The notes under the pieces were generated by a model. It was not told the origin of the DNA. It saw only the letters and a program-made list of their open reading frames with translations, and searched no databases. The position numbers and the translations under genes were made by a program. Below, in pieces: positions 18,933-43,898 of a DNA stretch of 64,000 nucleotides; position 1 is the first letter of the stretch, and each line of letters opens with the position of its first letter. This stretch comes from Sanderia malayensis (Eukaryota; Cnidaria; Scyphozoa; Semaeostomeae; Pelagiidae): the NCBI GenBank assembly GCA_013076295.1, contig RQOL01000861.1, positions 1,922,001 to 1,986,000 of the forward strand. Reading direction: 5' to 3'.

Positions 18933-20585
18933 ATGACGAAGCAAAGTCAAAATACGATTCAGATGAAAGAATTGTTGCATTACGACGAATCCTTCAAATT
19001 TGAAATGAAAGACAACGATTACAGGTAAGTTTTATTGTGAATTGCTTCAATAAATAATTGCAGTAAAGCAGGGGTGGATAAATACATACGTATGTTCTGG
19101 ATGTTAACATTAAGCACTGTTTATACTACGCAACATGAGTTCGGCCCGGGTTAGACCTGACCCAGGTTAGTCAGTGCTAATCAGGAATAAAGTTTGTTTA
19201 TCAAAGGCACGACGATGCAACAGTCGATGACTTGCATGCATTTGAAGCAATAGCGTTGGTCAAGCAACTTGACCACGCGAGAGATCCACGCAAAACACTC
19301 ATCAAAATCTGCACGGAATTTGGAATTCTCAAGCAAAGAGTCTACAGGTAATCACCACCGTGCAATATATCCAAATTGCGTGCGTAACTATTATTGGTGC
19401 AACAACGGGTCAAGCCCGAAACGTTGTAACAATCTTTCACGTAACTGATTTTTATTTGTTAAATTATTTTAATCCTTCACCATGTCTAGATACCACTCGC
19501 AAACTCTAAAATATGCTTTATTTATTTTTATTGGCAGTCGAGTTAAGGCGAAACCTGCGTTGCTTGTGTCGAGAGTTCGTTAAAAATCGAGGATAATTAT
19601 GTTAGCAATATTGATAGGGTAATTCAGCACGAAACTTAGTTAGGCAGATTTTCGTTGTAGCAAAGCAAGTTCTCTCCAAACATGTGACAATGCCTTGGTA
19701 CAACGGACAAACATTTTACTGATTTCAATGTTTATTGTAGTTTAGAGTTGAGGTTGCAACAAAAGGAGGACATCATTACTGATCTGAAAGAGCAATTAAA
19801 AGGCAAGGAAACTTTTCAGCAATCGTCTGATACTGCCAATGTTACCGAATGCAAAAAGTCCTTCAGCGAAACAAAGACTATATCAGTTCAAACGGGGGAT
19901 ACAACGGTAGAGACAACTAAGCCTAGTGTGCAAAGTATTTCTACTCAAACAAAACGGATAAAAACTACAGATTCATCCGCGCAAATCTGTGTGGAAAAAG
20001 TAGAAACATTGGTGTATAGAGAGGGCGTGGAACGTAGAGACATGTCAATGCAAACAGAAAAGAATGGAGCAAGCTCAGAAGAGCAGAAACTCATGCTATT
20101 CTTGATGGATAAACCAGAGAAGAAGGTAATTGGAGTTGCTTGAAGCATGTTATTGTTGAATAGCTTGAGGCAATGGGTTGGGATCTATGAAGCATTGTCT
20201 ATTGCAATTATCTACCAGAGAGAAGGATATGTTTGGACAATTCTCAATCGCAGAATGAATAATCGGCAATATTCTACTTTCAGGATTTAAAAATCCACTT
20301 GAAGTTGCCTCCAATTAAAAAAGAACACAGGGATACAGGAGAAACGATTCAACACAGGTAAATTCTCCCATGGCAACATGAAGCCTCTTAATTCGTGAAT
20401 TATCCTCGCACGACCAGGGGTTAGAAAAAAACACTGCAACAGCATGACGTGAGATTATAGTAATTTCTTACAGGCTGAAGCAAAAAGAGAACAGCATGGA
20501 TAAAAACGAAATGATGAAAATCGTTGGAAAATATCATAGGAACTGTATTCCAAGACCGACAAGCCAAAAACGTTGGAGATTTTAA
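18933..20585 (+). CDS. Coiled-coil protein with TQT-like motifs, downstream paralogue
   Basis: Five exons: 18933-19024, 19207-19347, 19741-20125, 20284-20357 and 20474-20585, encoding 267 aa. The order of parts mirrors the upstream gene. There is a short N-terminus ending DYR (EYR upstream), then a helical block with LHAFEAIALVKQL and KICTEFGILKQRV. A coiled coil (LELRLQQKEDIITDLKEQL) and a Thr/Ser-rich linker with SVQTG, STQTK, SAQIC and SMQTE follow. The C-terminus is GKYHRNCIPRPTSQKRWRF. The last exon is 112 nt in both genes and enters in the same phase. This supports tandem duplication followed by strong divergence. Function is unknown; scaffolding by LC8 binding is an inference from the motifs. 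It is tail-to-tail with MRPS5. Confidence 0.75.
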
Positions 20586-21018
20586 TCCTTGGCACAACCC
20601 CCGTATATCTCTGCATGTTCCATTGATAAGCAATGTTGATGGACTTGTGTACCGGAGGTATTGCTGCATGATGCGGAAAACACTGCGAATGCTCTGCAAT
20701 GGTGAAAATGGACAAGATGGGGCTTTGTCGTCTGGGAAGAGAATAATTTCAATCGAGTTCAGCTGGTGATTATTAAAATTTCTGCAGACAACATAAAACC
20801 TCCTTGAAAGTCGTGTCAACAACATCTGATCAAATAACATAGCACGCACACAAAGTTAGTTACAGATGAATTCAAAATTGCGTTCAGAGTTATTCAGTGC
20901 ACTAAAAAGTGTTTCGACTAAAAATGTCTTTGAATTGACAATTTTGTTGTTGTGGATAACAAAGTGATGATTATAGTGCAGAATGATTATAATCAATCAC
21001 TTATCTGATTTGTTGCTA
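20586..21018. other. Short intergenic gap between convergent genes
   Basis: Holds the 3' ends of the downstream TQT-repeat gene and MRPS5. No other feature was seen. Confidence 0.5.
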
Positions 21019-24000
21019 TTAATGTTTCGCTCTGACGTACTTCGCTTTGTGCATACCTCGGGTAGGATCGAAATACTTCGAAATGTCATCTTCCGTTTCG
21101 TTCAATTCCTTGTCAATTCGTTCTTCAACGGACTTTAAACTGGGCGTAGCCACAACCACAGGTCTACCGCCCATTTCTTGGCGAAACTCGACAACCATTT
21201 TACCTGTTCTCTCAGCGAGCTCTTGGTGACTTTCCTACGGCAAACAAAACATCGCATATAATCCTCCACGCATACTATCTCCTCCTCGGCTATCACGTTC
21301 CCTTAAAAAGCAATAGAATAAATAAACACAATCTTTCCACGTACTTGACTCTCTAGGCCTTGAAACGCAGCTCTGACAACCCTTTGTGGAGTGTTCGAGC
21401 CAACTAGCTTACATCGAATGTCTTGTATTCCAGCTAGTTGACAGATTGCTTTAATGATTCGTTGACATCGTAAACCATGACCTATGGAATCATTAAAACT
21501 ACATAAAAAGCTGATAATTCGATAAAACTGAATGCAAAAGTGACGATAAGAAAGATGATCGTTTTAGGAAAACATAAGACCAGTTAGAAAGCAATATTTT
21601 GTTATTAACATAGTAAATAAAATAGACGTTTATTTTATTGACAATCTACCTGCAGGTCTTCTTTCGAATACAATTTCAGTTGCTTCGTATTTTGTTTTGA
21701 AATTGTGAAAAACTGCAAAGAATCAACCAATAAGTAAATAATAAGTATCTAACGCAAAAATAATAAACAAACATTAACTATGAAGCAACGTGGTGAATGA
21801 CGGAGCCTGTTAATTAATGTCCTTAACGCTGATTAATGCTTGTTAATTTTTTCAAAGTTTCCTTTATGTTGGAGAAGTCCAAAAATGAGAAAGAGTTGAA
21901 AGTAAATTAAATTGCGAAGAATCACCCACTTGTGTGCCCATCGCACACTGGAATGTTGTGCAAGTAATTCGCTGCTTTGTTTCTCGCCTTCAATAAATGG
22001 GAAAATTGGAAATTTAACATCCCTTTCAAGAGATATTCTAGCAGCGAATTAATAGTAAAGAGAATATCAAAACTAAGTTTGAAGTGACCTTTCTAATAGC
22101 TGCTACGGGGGACTGTCCCTTTCCAATTGCCCAACCTAAAAAAACAATGACATTTAAAACTTGATATATGTGTAAAGAAAACATGCGCAACGTTGCAAAT
22201 TAACATATATAGTCGACTCTCGCTATCTCAAGCTTGAGAAATTTGTTCGACATAGCGGGAGTTCGAGAGATCCGAACTAAATTCAAATGGGGATCTGTTC
22301 GAGGTAGCGAGTTGTTCGAGCTAACCGAGTTCGAGATAGTGAGATTCGACCGTACACGATAACAGATTGAATAGAATGATGATATTAAAATGATCTTACC
22401 TACAACTCCTTTCCTGTTGCCAGTAACAACAACTGCACTGACAGTTCTTTTCTTTCCAAGTGTTTTTTGGACAGCTGTTCTTTTGACCTGTAAAGAAATA
22501 AATCCATCAATCCATAAATCCATCAACCCAATCAATCAATCAGTCAATCTATCAATCCAATTCATCAATCCATCAATCCATAAATCCATCAACCCAATCA
22601 ATCAATTGATCAGTTCATCAACTGATCAAATCAACCAATCAAACAATCAACCAATCAATCAATCAATCAATTGATCATCAATCCATCAATCGATCAATCC
22701 ATCAATCCGATCTATTGATCATCAATCCATCAATCCATAAATCCATCAACCCAATCAATCAATCAGTCAATCTATCAATCCAATTCATCAATCCATCAAT
22801 CCATAAATCCATCAACCCAATCAATCAATCAATCAAATATAAAAGCTAACAAATCAAAATGGATGTTAGTATTTTTGGATCACGACGTTGAAAACCAATT
22901 CACAAAAAAATATATGAACTATTGAAAACAAAGCATGGTATTCAACAAAATTAGACCTACCTCAATGACGATGGAGTCAAATCCTTCCATAGGCACTAGA
23001 AAAAAAAGCACAAAATCTATCAAATTCTCTGCTTTGGTATTCAGTAATTTAATATGTACAAATTTGACTCTACAACAAAGAGTGTGTATGATACACATAG
23101 TTAAATCTCACTTCCAGCATCATTGTGGGGCTGTCCAACATGTTTTCCTGGCCACGAGTAACCAGACCATCCCCTGAGCCTTTGTCTGGCCAATCCTGTT
23201 GAAGCCCGTCTCTCACGCTGCTCTTGGGCTGTCTCAAACTCATCTTTATCGTCTCTTGAATAGTGTCCAAGTTTGATCGGCTTCGATAATCCCGGCCAGA
23301 GTATTTGAGCTTTTCCTGTTAAAAAAAAGAACATGATATTGAAAGTAAAGATTGCAAACCATAAGAAAGACTTGACGTTGAGTGATGAAGAATGTTTGAT
23401 CCTGTCCTTACCGAATGCTAAGTTTTCTGGTTTTGCTGAGGTATCCACTCTCTTCTTTCTTCCTCGCCCTGTTCCTCTGCCACCAGTAGCGGCAGCCCAC
23501 AGCTTTTCATATTCACCTGGGACAAAAAATGAGCCACTAAAGCATATAACAAATGGAAGACTCTGAGGAAATGTCAAATGTCTCTCACCAAAAATTTCCA
23601 AGTGCTACAAGAACCACCTGAAGATGAGATCACATTCGACAAATGATGGCAACAGGTAAAAAGATAGTTACTTCAGTTCAAGATGCATGGATTTGATAGC
23701 CAAATGACTGGCTTTGGTGTTGACAAATTCAAAGGCCGGTATGGAAAGTATGGCAGTTTTTGCCGAGATCTCGGGTGTGCAGCCTGAAATCCCAAGTGTT
23801 CAAGTTTGCAATGCAACAAATATGTACTTCAAGTGCGCAATATGAACTTTATATACTCATACCCTAGGTTGCCAAGTTTGTATTGGTTTGCAGTAACTCG
23901 CAAATTTAGGATGGAAACTTGCACTTGAAAGTAGGCCCACTCCAGTTTGCAGAGTATGGCCGATTTCAACAAGATCTCGGGTGCGCCAACAGGCCTACAA

Positions 24001-25053
24001 CGCGGGTGCGGGTGCGCCAAAATCCCAGATATTGGTTGGGTGCGCCACTCAGGTGCGCTATTTCAACTATTTTCTAGATATTAAGGTGCTTTTAGGCCAT
24101 TTTGTAAAAGAATCCAGGTTCCGTGAGCCCTCCGTGAGTTTCTTTAAGAATCCAGGAGCGTTTCTGATACGATTATGATGCTAGCATTACTGTTAAATGG
24201 GTGTTTCCATGTAATTAAAAGGGTGTGGTTTTCAAAAAAATTTTGTCCAGGGGCGCCTCCGGCACTGATCTTGGGTGCGCCACTGCCATACTCTGCAAAC
24301 TGGGGCCCACTCCACTCGCAAGTGTAAAAAATTCTTCGCACTTCGCGCGATGGTGCAGCTTTCCCTTCCCCTCATGGCAAATTACTGAAACACTGGTCTC
24401 AGGAGGTGTCAAGTTACAAAGACCACGCCCTTATGTTTCGGACACACCCAATTTATCAAGTGTGCAATGACAATTTACAAAAAAAATCTTGGGTGTGAAT
24501 CTGCCATACTTTCCATACTGGTTCAAAGGTGGAGTGAGGTATATAACATAACAAAACGATATATGTCTGATATCAATGGGATATAAACATTGTTAGCTGA
24601 TTTGCATGAAAACTATCTGTGTTTCTTTTATTGTCTTACCACTACTAGATGCATATAGTCTTTTCTGTAATTTTCCAGCACATATTTTTGTCTTTGGCAA
24701 GTTAACACCTGAAATAATCAATAAAAATCATGGACAAATGTTTTCATTTCCACACAAATATTAAAAGTAGATTTGAACAATATTTGAAAAATGCAAGTTG
24801 CGGAGGTCGAGGTGGGTGTGTCTGTGTGGGATTATACTACATACATAGGATGTCATACTGACTAGTGAGTGGCCGTGTACACTGTCCAGGCACACAGGCT
24901 AGTATAGGCTTTGCGGTAAATTGTCTTAGATTTCTTACCTAATACTCTCGAGTAAAAGCCAATTTTGCATGAACATAGATTTTGATACCCACTATAACTG
25001 CGTACAGCTTTCGACAAGAGCTGCAAACCATTAATTCTTTGAATAATATTCAT
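21019..25053 (-). CDS. MRPS5: Mitochondrial small ribosomal subunit protein uS5m
   Basis: Eleven exons in consistent phase: 25053-24939, 24708-24640, 23516-23412, 23315-23112, 22995-22961, 22487-22400, 22135-22089, 21987-21930, 21712-21650, 21481-21345 and 21234-21019. They encode 378 aa (human about 430). The N-terminus MNIIQRINGLQLLSKAVRSY is basic and amphipathic, as for a matrix-targeting presequence. Family marks in order are WAAATGGRGTGRGRKKR, ILWPGLSKP, RGWSGYSWPG, GNRKGVVGWAIGKGQSP (the S5 RNA-binding core), RRPAGHGLRCQRIIKAICQL, and AFQGLESQESHQELAERTGK. The start was chosen because it gives the presequence; the frame remains open upstream. The gene is head-to-head with COX16. Introns contain an ATCA minisatellite (22500-22835) and a MITE (22206-22355). 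Confidence 0.93.
22206..22355. mobile_element. MITE-like inverted repeat in MRPS5 intron
   Basis: Left end tagtcgactctcgctatct, right end the imperfect complement agatagtgagattcgacc, with interior ttcgag words. It is similar in style to, but distinct in sequence from, the attcgaac family. A relative occurs at 32811-33010. Confidence 0.55.
22500..22835. repeat. ATCA-rich minisatellite
   Basis: Words such as atcaatccatcaatccataa and caacccaatcaatcaatc are repeated many times. There is a higher-order near-duplicate of about 75 bp (compare 22504-22570 with 22730-22800). It lies in MRPS5 intron 5, and the apparent open frames here are products of the repeat. Confidence 0.9.
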
Positions 25054-25225
25054 TTTTCCCAAGGAATAATTCCAACGTGAAGCATGGCCTAAATTGTGGG
25101 CGGAGCACCTTGGCCTCTCTTCGGAGTTTGCCTCGCTTCCAACAAATTCATAGAATTGTGTTCGAATCCAGGAACAGCACATGAGAAAGTATAATGACAG
25201 AGATAAAATTATAAGAAATAGAGAA
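25054..25225. promoter_or_regulatory. Bidirectional promoter region, MRPS5 / COX16
   Basis: The start codons of MRPS5 (minus, 25053) and COX16 (plus, 25226) are only 172 bp apart and point away from each other. Both products act in mitochondria, so shared regulation is plausible. No specific factor site is claimed. Confidence 0.6.
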
Positions 25226-25892
25226 ATGGATTTTTTCAAATTCAGACGTGTGCCAAGATTAATACGATTCGGAGCACCTCTGCTGGTAAACTGCTTTGTT
25301 CGTTCTCTTCGTAAACTATTATGATTTATTCGTGAATGTTTCAAAAGTTTCAGTTAGGCCCTCGCCCACGCCCGGCCTGGCTGGCAAGCCAAGCAAGCAT
25401 TAGCAAATTGTACCTTGTTATTTTTATTCAGATATTTATCGTGGCTGGGTCATTTGGATTATCAGAGTTCACAGATATTAAAATCAAGAAGAAAGATGAG
25501 AAAATTCACCAGGTGATAAAAATAAACAATATAACAAGTTTGCCTCCCTCTCTGTTTTTGAAACATCAAAATAGCTTTTAAATTTGTCCCTTGATGACAT
25601 TGGCACATTTTTTTTAAATTTTAGTTAACCGCTGAAGAGGCTTCAGTCTATCAGAAAAAACAAAAACATCCAATATCTATAGAAGAAGCTTATGAGGCAT
25701 ACATTTCATTGATATATCTTGCATATCTATATTGTTCATTAATTCAATTTATGTTCGCTGTTTTATTATTTGTTTATTTGCAAATACGTCAATTTTGTTT
25801 AGGAAATCCAGAAAGAGGTAAACATTGATAAATGGGAAAACATACGTGGGCCAAGGCCTTGGGAACCAGAAAACTACGGAAAGCAGAAATAA
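25226..25892 (+). CDS. COX16: Cytochrome c oxidase assembly protein COX16
   Basis: Four exons: 25226-25285, 25432-25512, 25625-25696 and 25803-25892, encoding 100 aa (human 106). COX16 is an inner-membrane protein of mitochondria needed for cytochrome oxidase assembly. The N-terminus MDFFKFRRVPRLIRFGAPLL continues into IFIVAGSFGLSEF, the conserved transmembrane segment. The C-terminus has the family signature WENIRGPRPWEPENYG. Exon 3 is followed by a GC donor (25697-25698) instead of GT; no GT nearby preserves the frame. A start at 25336 in an unspliced reading was considered, but the spliced start restores the family N-terminus. AATAAA lies at 26037-26042. Convergent with TBCD. Confidence 0.9.
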
Positions 25893-26104
25893 CAGAAAGA
25901 TTTATTGGACTTTCCAGCTTGAAACATGAATACAGATATTTATTTATCTTAAATAATTGCTTTTTAGTTTTTATACTACTGCTAGAGTGCTAGAAGCCTA
26001 ATTTGAGCAAGTTGCTGTTATAATTCTGTCTATGTAAATAAAAATCTTCTTTGATTAAAAAAATGTACATTCCTGAAAGCAAGCTAACACATATTATATG
26101 CTCT

Positions 26105-39269
<13,165 letters not shown>

Positions 39270-39645
39270 TGCTAAAGTTTACAGGTGTCCCTCCTCCTCT
39301 CTGAAACCAATCAGCCTCGCCTTCAGTTTTATTCAATACGAGGCCAAAAGGCAACGTGGTGGGTTGAAAAGTGAGAAGTTGATATTAACAATCAGAATCA
39401 GAACAAAAGTAAACAAAAATGAACTGAAGGTATACAAAAAAGGAATAATTTCGCCAAACTTGTGCTCTTGCACAAAAATTACCAGGGTATGCCCTTTCTA
39501 CACTAACTAAAATTCTACTGCATTGTGCTTAAATATCCAGAGTCGGGACAAGAGTGTCGTACAGCAGTATGACCTGACTTTAGTTGTTGATACCAATCGT
39601 CCACACAGAAGGTCGTGCGTGTGCCAATTGAGGAAACTTGTTGCA
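39270..39645. promoter_or_regulatory. Bidirectional promoter region, TBCD / DNAJB11
   Basis: The start codons at 39269 (minus) and 39646 (plus) diverge and are 376 bp apart, so both promoters must share this stretch or use untranslated exons elsewhere. No core element is clear enough to name. Confidence 0.55.
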
Positions 39646-41765
39646 ATGGCGTCCTTTCACAGATGGATTTATGTCCTTAGCTTAGTTTTATTAATTGTAT
39701 TTTCTATATTGGTTAATGGAGAGTAAGTGATTTTTCCTTCATATTGCTTTATTAATTAATGTACTAGAAAATATATCTATTTTAATGCAAATCTATCAAG
39801 ATAAGACCAATTGAGCTTCGACTTGGGGGGGGGGGGCTTAGGCCAAGTTGCTTTATCAATTAAATGCTATGGCAATAGATCTGTCTTTGTCATATGTGAA
39901 GATCTGTTGAATTATTTAACATTTCAATTCTGCTGCATCACATTAATGTTTACCGATGTTATTTTAGGCGTGATTTTTACAAGATTTTGGGTGTTTCAAG
40001 AGATGCCTCTGACAGGCAAATTAAAAAAGCATATAGAAAATTAGCCATGAAATGGCATCCAGACAAAAACCCAGACGACCCATCTGCTAGTGACAAGTTT
40101 CAAGATTTAGGAGCAGCATATGAGGTATATAACACCATTATCTGAGCATTTGAACAGCTTCTTGTTGCCAGCAACATTATCTATTGCTGTTCTGTTCACC
40201 TTTGTTTTTTATTATTTCCTTGTTGTGTTCAGGTATTATCCGATGCAGAGAAAAGGAAAGTTTACGATCAACACGGAGAAGAGGGTGTTAAGAAGATGGG
40301 TGGCTTCAATGATGGAGGAGGCTTTGATCCATTCTCATCGTATGTACTTATCCAATCTTAATCTATTCTACTGTATCTAAATCCATTCTTATCCAATCTT
40401 TGCTTATCTAACTATTATTTGTCATATTCTTACCCTAATCCATCCTTGTCTAATCTTTTTCATCTGTTTCAATTCTGGATGAAGGTTCTTTGGAGGATTT
40501 GGATTCAATTTTGGTCAACAAACAAACGGAGGGCATCAACATCAAGAGGTTCCCAAGGGGGCAGAAATAGTCATGGATCTAGAAGTCACGTTGGAGGAAT
40601 TGTACACTGGGGAATTTGTGGAGGTAGACCCCGTGATATTTAATTGCGTGAAGTGGATATATAGCTGTCATTTTCACAGTGGAAATAATAATAATAGTAA
40701 TAATAATAATAGTGAATAATAATAATAACAAATATTTATACCTAAGAGAGGCTGTTATATTTAAACACTTTAACTTGAGAGAAACTGTTACCAATGTGTG
40801 ACAAGAATGACTTTTTTCTTCACAATACAGTAACCAATCTTTTACTGTTAACAGGTTCTTCGAGCAAAACCAGTTGCCAAACAGGTCCCTGGGACAAGAA
40901 AATGCAATTGCCGAATGGAAATGAAGACAACTCAACTTGGCCCTGGAAGATTTCAGATGATGCAGGAAGAAGTTTGTGATGATTGTCCGCAGATTACGTT
41001 TGTTACAGAAGAGAAAATGCTGGAAGTTGAAATTGAGCCTGGAATGGTTGACGGACAAGAGTATCCTTTTATTTCTGAAGGTAGGCAATGGTTCCCAGAG
41101 GTTTGAGTAATTCTATGCAGCTATTATTTTCATTCACTTACCCCTGAATTTTTCCATTTTATGTGAAGTAATTACTTATTTTTCCAAGGTGAACCGCATG
41201 TTGATGGAGAACCAGGAGATCTAAAATTCAAAATTAAAGTATTAAGGTTTGCACAACAAACAATTAAATATATGATTTCATATCATATGTTTAAATTCCA
41301 TTTTTGTTATGATGATAATGTGATGGTTAATCAACTTCCATTTAAGACATGATAAATTTGAAAGAAAAGGTGATGATTTGTACACGAACATAACTCTGTC
41401 ACTTCTGGATGCTTTAAATGGTTTTGATTTGGAGATAATGCATTTGGACAACCACAAAGTCAAGGTACATAGAGACAAGATAACATGGCCTGGGGCAAAG
41501 ATAAAGAAAGCTGGCGAAGGAATGCCAAACTACCACGATAACTTGCAACGCGGAACATTGTACATAACATTTGATGTCAACTTTCCAAAAGGACAACTTA
41601 CAGATGACGAAAAAGAAGGCAAGCATTTGGTTTTTTCGTAGAAATACTATTCTTTTCAGTATTAATCAGTTCTGAAAATGAGAAATTGATTTATTATTTT
41701 TTCTCTTAGCAATCAAGAAAATATTAAAACAAGAATCGAAACAAACAATTTACAACGGGTTATGA
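39646..41765 (+). CDS. DNAJB11: DnaJ homologue subfamily B member 11 (ERdj3)
   Basis: An ER-lumenal co-chaperone of BiP. Eight exons: 39646-39722, 39968-40124, 40233-40339, 40485-40623, 40855-41080, 41189-41246, 41347-41618 and 41710-41765, encoding 363 aa (human 358). Residues 1-26 are a signal peptide ([15 protein letters not shown]). The J domain ([14 protein letters not shown]) has the HPD triad in [19 protein letters not shown] Gly/Phe region ([19 protein letters not shown]) and the substrate-binding domain follow. Its cysteines include [20 protein letters not shown] and CDDC, as in ERdj3. The C-terminus is [12 protein letters not shown]. The last intron begins with GC (AAG then gcaagc at 41619); no in-frame GT alternative gives the family C-terminus. 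AATAAA at 41871-41876. Confidence 0.96.
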
Positions 41766-42202
41766 GAGAAGATCAGACAGAGACAGACTTTGTATTTATT
41801 CATGAGAAATTACTACTGAGATTAATGATGTGTTTTAGTCTTTTTATGTCTGTGCTAGGTTGGAAGTTATAATAAATTTAATATTCATAGACTTGTTAAA
41901 ATTGAATACCCAAATGGAAAGTGTAACAATTGATCTGATATTTGACTCATATTTGACTGCATTCTTTTTTACTTAATATAATATATTTGCAATGCCCATA
42001 ATTGTTTAAAAAACCTTTATTGGTACAAAATGCATTTTAATGTTTCAAATTTCTTTTCCAAAAATTGAAGGAGCAGCATAATTAGGTAACTGGGACGGAG
42101 CCTTTGGCAATTCAATTCAATAATGCACTGTTAACTCTTCAACACGCTTAGGCCCAAGCCATACTTCAAATTGACATTTGCATTTGCAGTAATCGTTTTA
42201 AT

Positions 42203-43898
42203 ATGGCAAACATAGAGGATGATCAAGATTTAGGAAAGGAAAAGGTTATTGAGAAAGTTGTAGTACACCCACTGGTACTTCTAAGCGTGGTTGATCATTT
42301 CAACAGGATTGGAAAAACTGGAAATATTCGCCGTGTAGTTGGGGTATTGCTTGGGTCGAGAAGAAATAAAGTCTTAGATGTTTCAAATAGTTTTGCGAGT
42401 AAATATTACTTACCCTGCCATGTATACAACTCCTCTGATATATTTGCTTGGAATTAGAGATATACTTCAACGTTGCTTGCTTTAATCTTTGCATTGTTGT
42501 CATCTTCTTGCAGTCCCTTTTGATGAAGATGACAAAGAAGCATCTGTCTGGTATTTAGATCATGATTACTTAGATAGCATGTCAGCAATGTTTAAAAAAG
42601 TTAATGGTAAGATATTGCTTTTTCCAACTCAAATATACATCCAAGTTTGATTTGCATGTTAAGACATTACATGTTTTGTGTTATACATAAAGTGAATAAA
42701 GTCTATCTCATTCAGCTAAAGAAAGGATTGTTGGGTGGTACCATACAGGGCCCAAACTTCACTCAAATGACATTAAAATCAACGAAGTCATAAGAAGATT
42801 CAATCCAAACTCCGTAAGTTGGCTTATTAAATACAAAAATCCTGATACCCTTGACCAATTGGAGAATATTCAACTATTTGAGAACGTTTATGAACTTCTC
42901 CTTCTAGGTTCTAGTTATTATTGATGCGAAACCAAAAGAACTTGGCTTACCCACAGAGGCTTATATAGCAGTTGAAGAAGTTCATGATGTAAGAAAACAT
43001 CTGATAACTATTCCAAACTAGTAAATAAATTTAATTTTCAGATAATGCCAAGAAATAATCTGTATTTTTCAGGATGGAACCCCAACATCCAAAACATTTG
43101 AACATATTCCAAGTGAAATTGGAGCAGAAGAGGCTGAAGAAGTTGGAGTGGAACATTTATTGAGGTCAGAATTTGTGGACAACATTCAATGCAAACTTGA
43201 TACCTAAACATTGAGTTGTCTTGTTCTGGTTCATGGCAAAATATTTGCTCAGTTTAAAAGACTTCCCATACAAAAAATTGTTTTTTGCTTTGTTTTATGG
43301 TCTAATCTATGTGGATTCCATTGAGAAATTAAGTGTAAGTTTCATCCATGTTATCCAACAGTACTAAGCGTGGAACTCATTTCTTTTCAGGGATATTCGT
43401 AATATAACAGTTGGTACACTGTCACAACAGATCACAAACCAACTCATGTCATTAAAGGGTCTACATTCACACCTTCAAGGCATACAGAATTACCTTGAGC
43501 AAGTTGTTGCGAAGAAATTACCAATTAATCACAGCATCGTCTATCAACTACAAGACGTCTTCAACTTAATTCCCAATCTGAATATTGATGACTTTGTGAA
43601 GTCGTTTGTCATCAAGACAAATGATCAAATGTTAGTTGTTTACGTTGCCTCAATGATTCGTTGTGTTATAGCTCTTCACAACCTTATAAACAACAAATTG
43701 CAGAATAAAGATTTCGAGAAGGAAGAAGGCAAAGGAAAAGACAAAGAGACAACAAAGAAAGACAAAGCTAAAGATGCCGCGGTGGGCGATAATGCAAAGA
43801 ATAATGCAGACAAAGATGCTAAAGACAAAGATGCTAAAGGCAAAGATACTAAAGATAAAGATGCTAAAGGCAAAACTGATAATAGTAGCAAAAAATGA
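42203..43898 (+). CDS. PSMD7: 26S proteasome lid subunit RPN8 / PSMD7
   Basis: Six exons: 42203-42398, 42514-42606, 42716-42813, 42908-42988, 43073-43164 and 43391-43898, encoding 355 aa (human 324). RPN8 is the catalytically inactive MPN partner of the deubiquitinase RPN11 in the lid. Visible marks are [73 protein letters not shown] and [12 protein letters not shown]. The zinc-binding JAMM histidine/aspartate set of RPN11 is absent, as is usual for RPN8. The C-terminal 60 residues are an extended lysine/aspartate tail with repeated KDAK and KGKD words. It starts 437 bp after DNAJB11 in the same orientation, and CHMP2A converges from the right. Confidence 0.96.

Noticed and set aside
22390..22674. 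94-residue plus-strand frame with repeated SINP/SIHK peptides
   Set aside because: It arises from the ATCA minisatellite and the complement of an MRPS5 exon.
25336..25581. Unspliced open frame giving a COX16 start at 25336
   Set aside because: It contains the conserved GSFGLSEF segment but an unrelated N-terminus. Splicing 25226-25285 to 25432 restores the family N-terminus in frame, so 25336-25431 is taken as intron.
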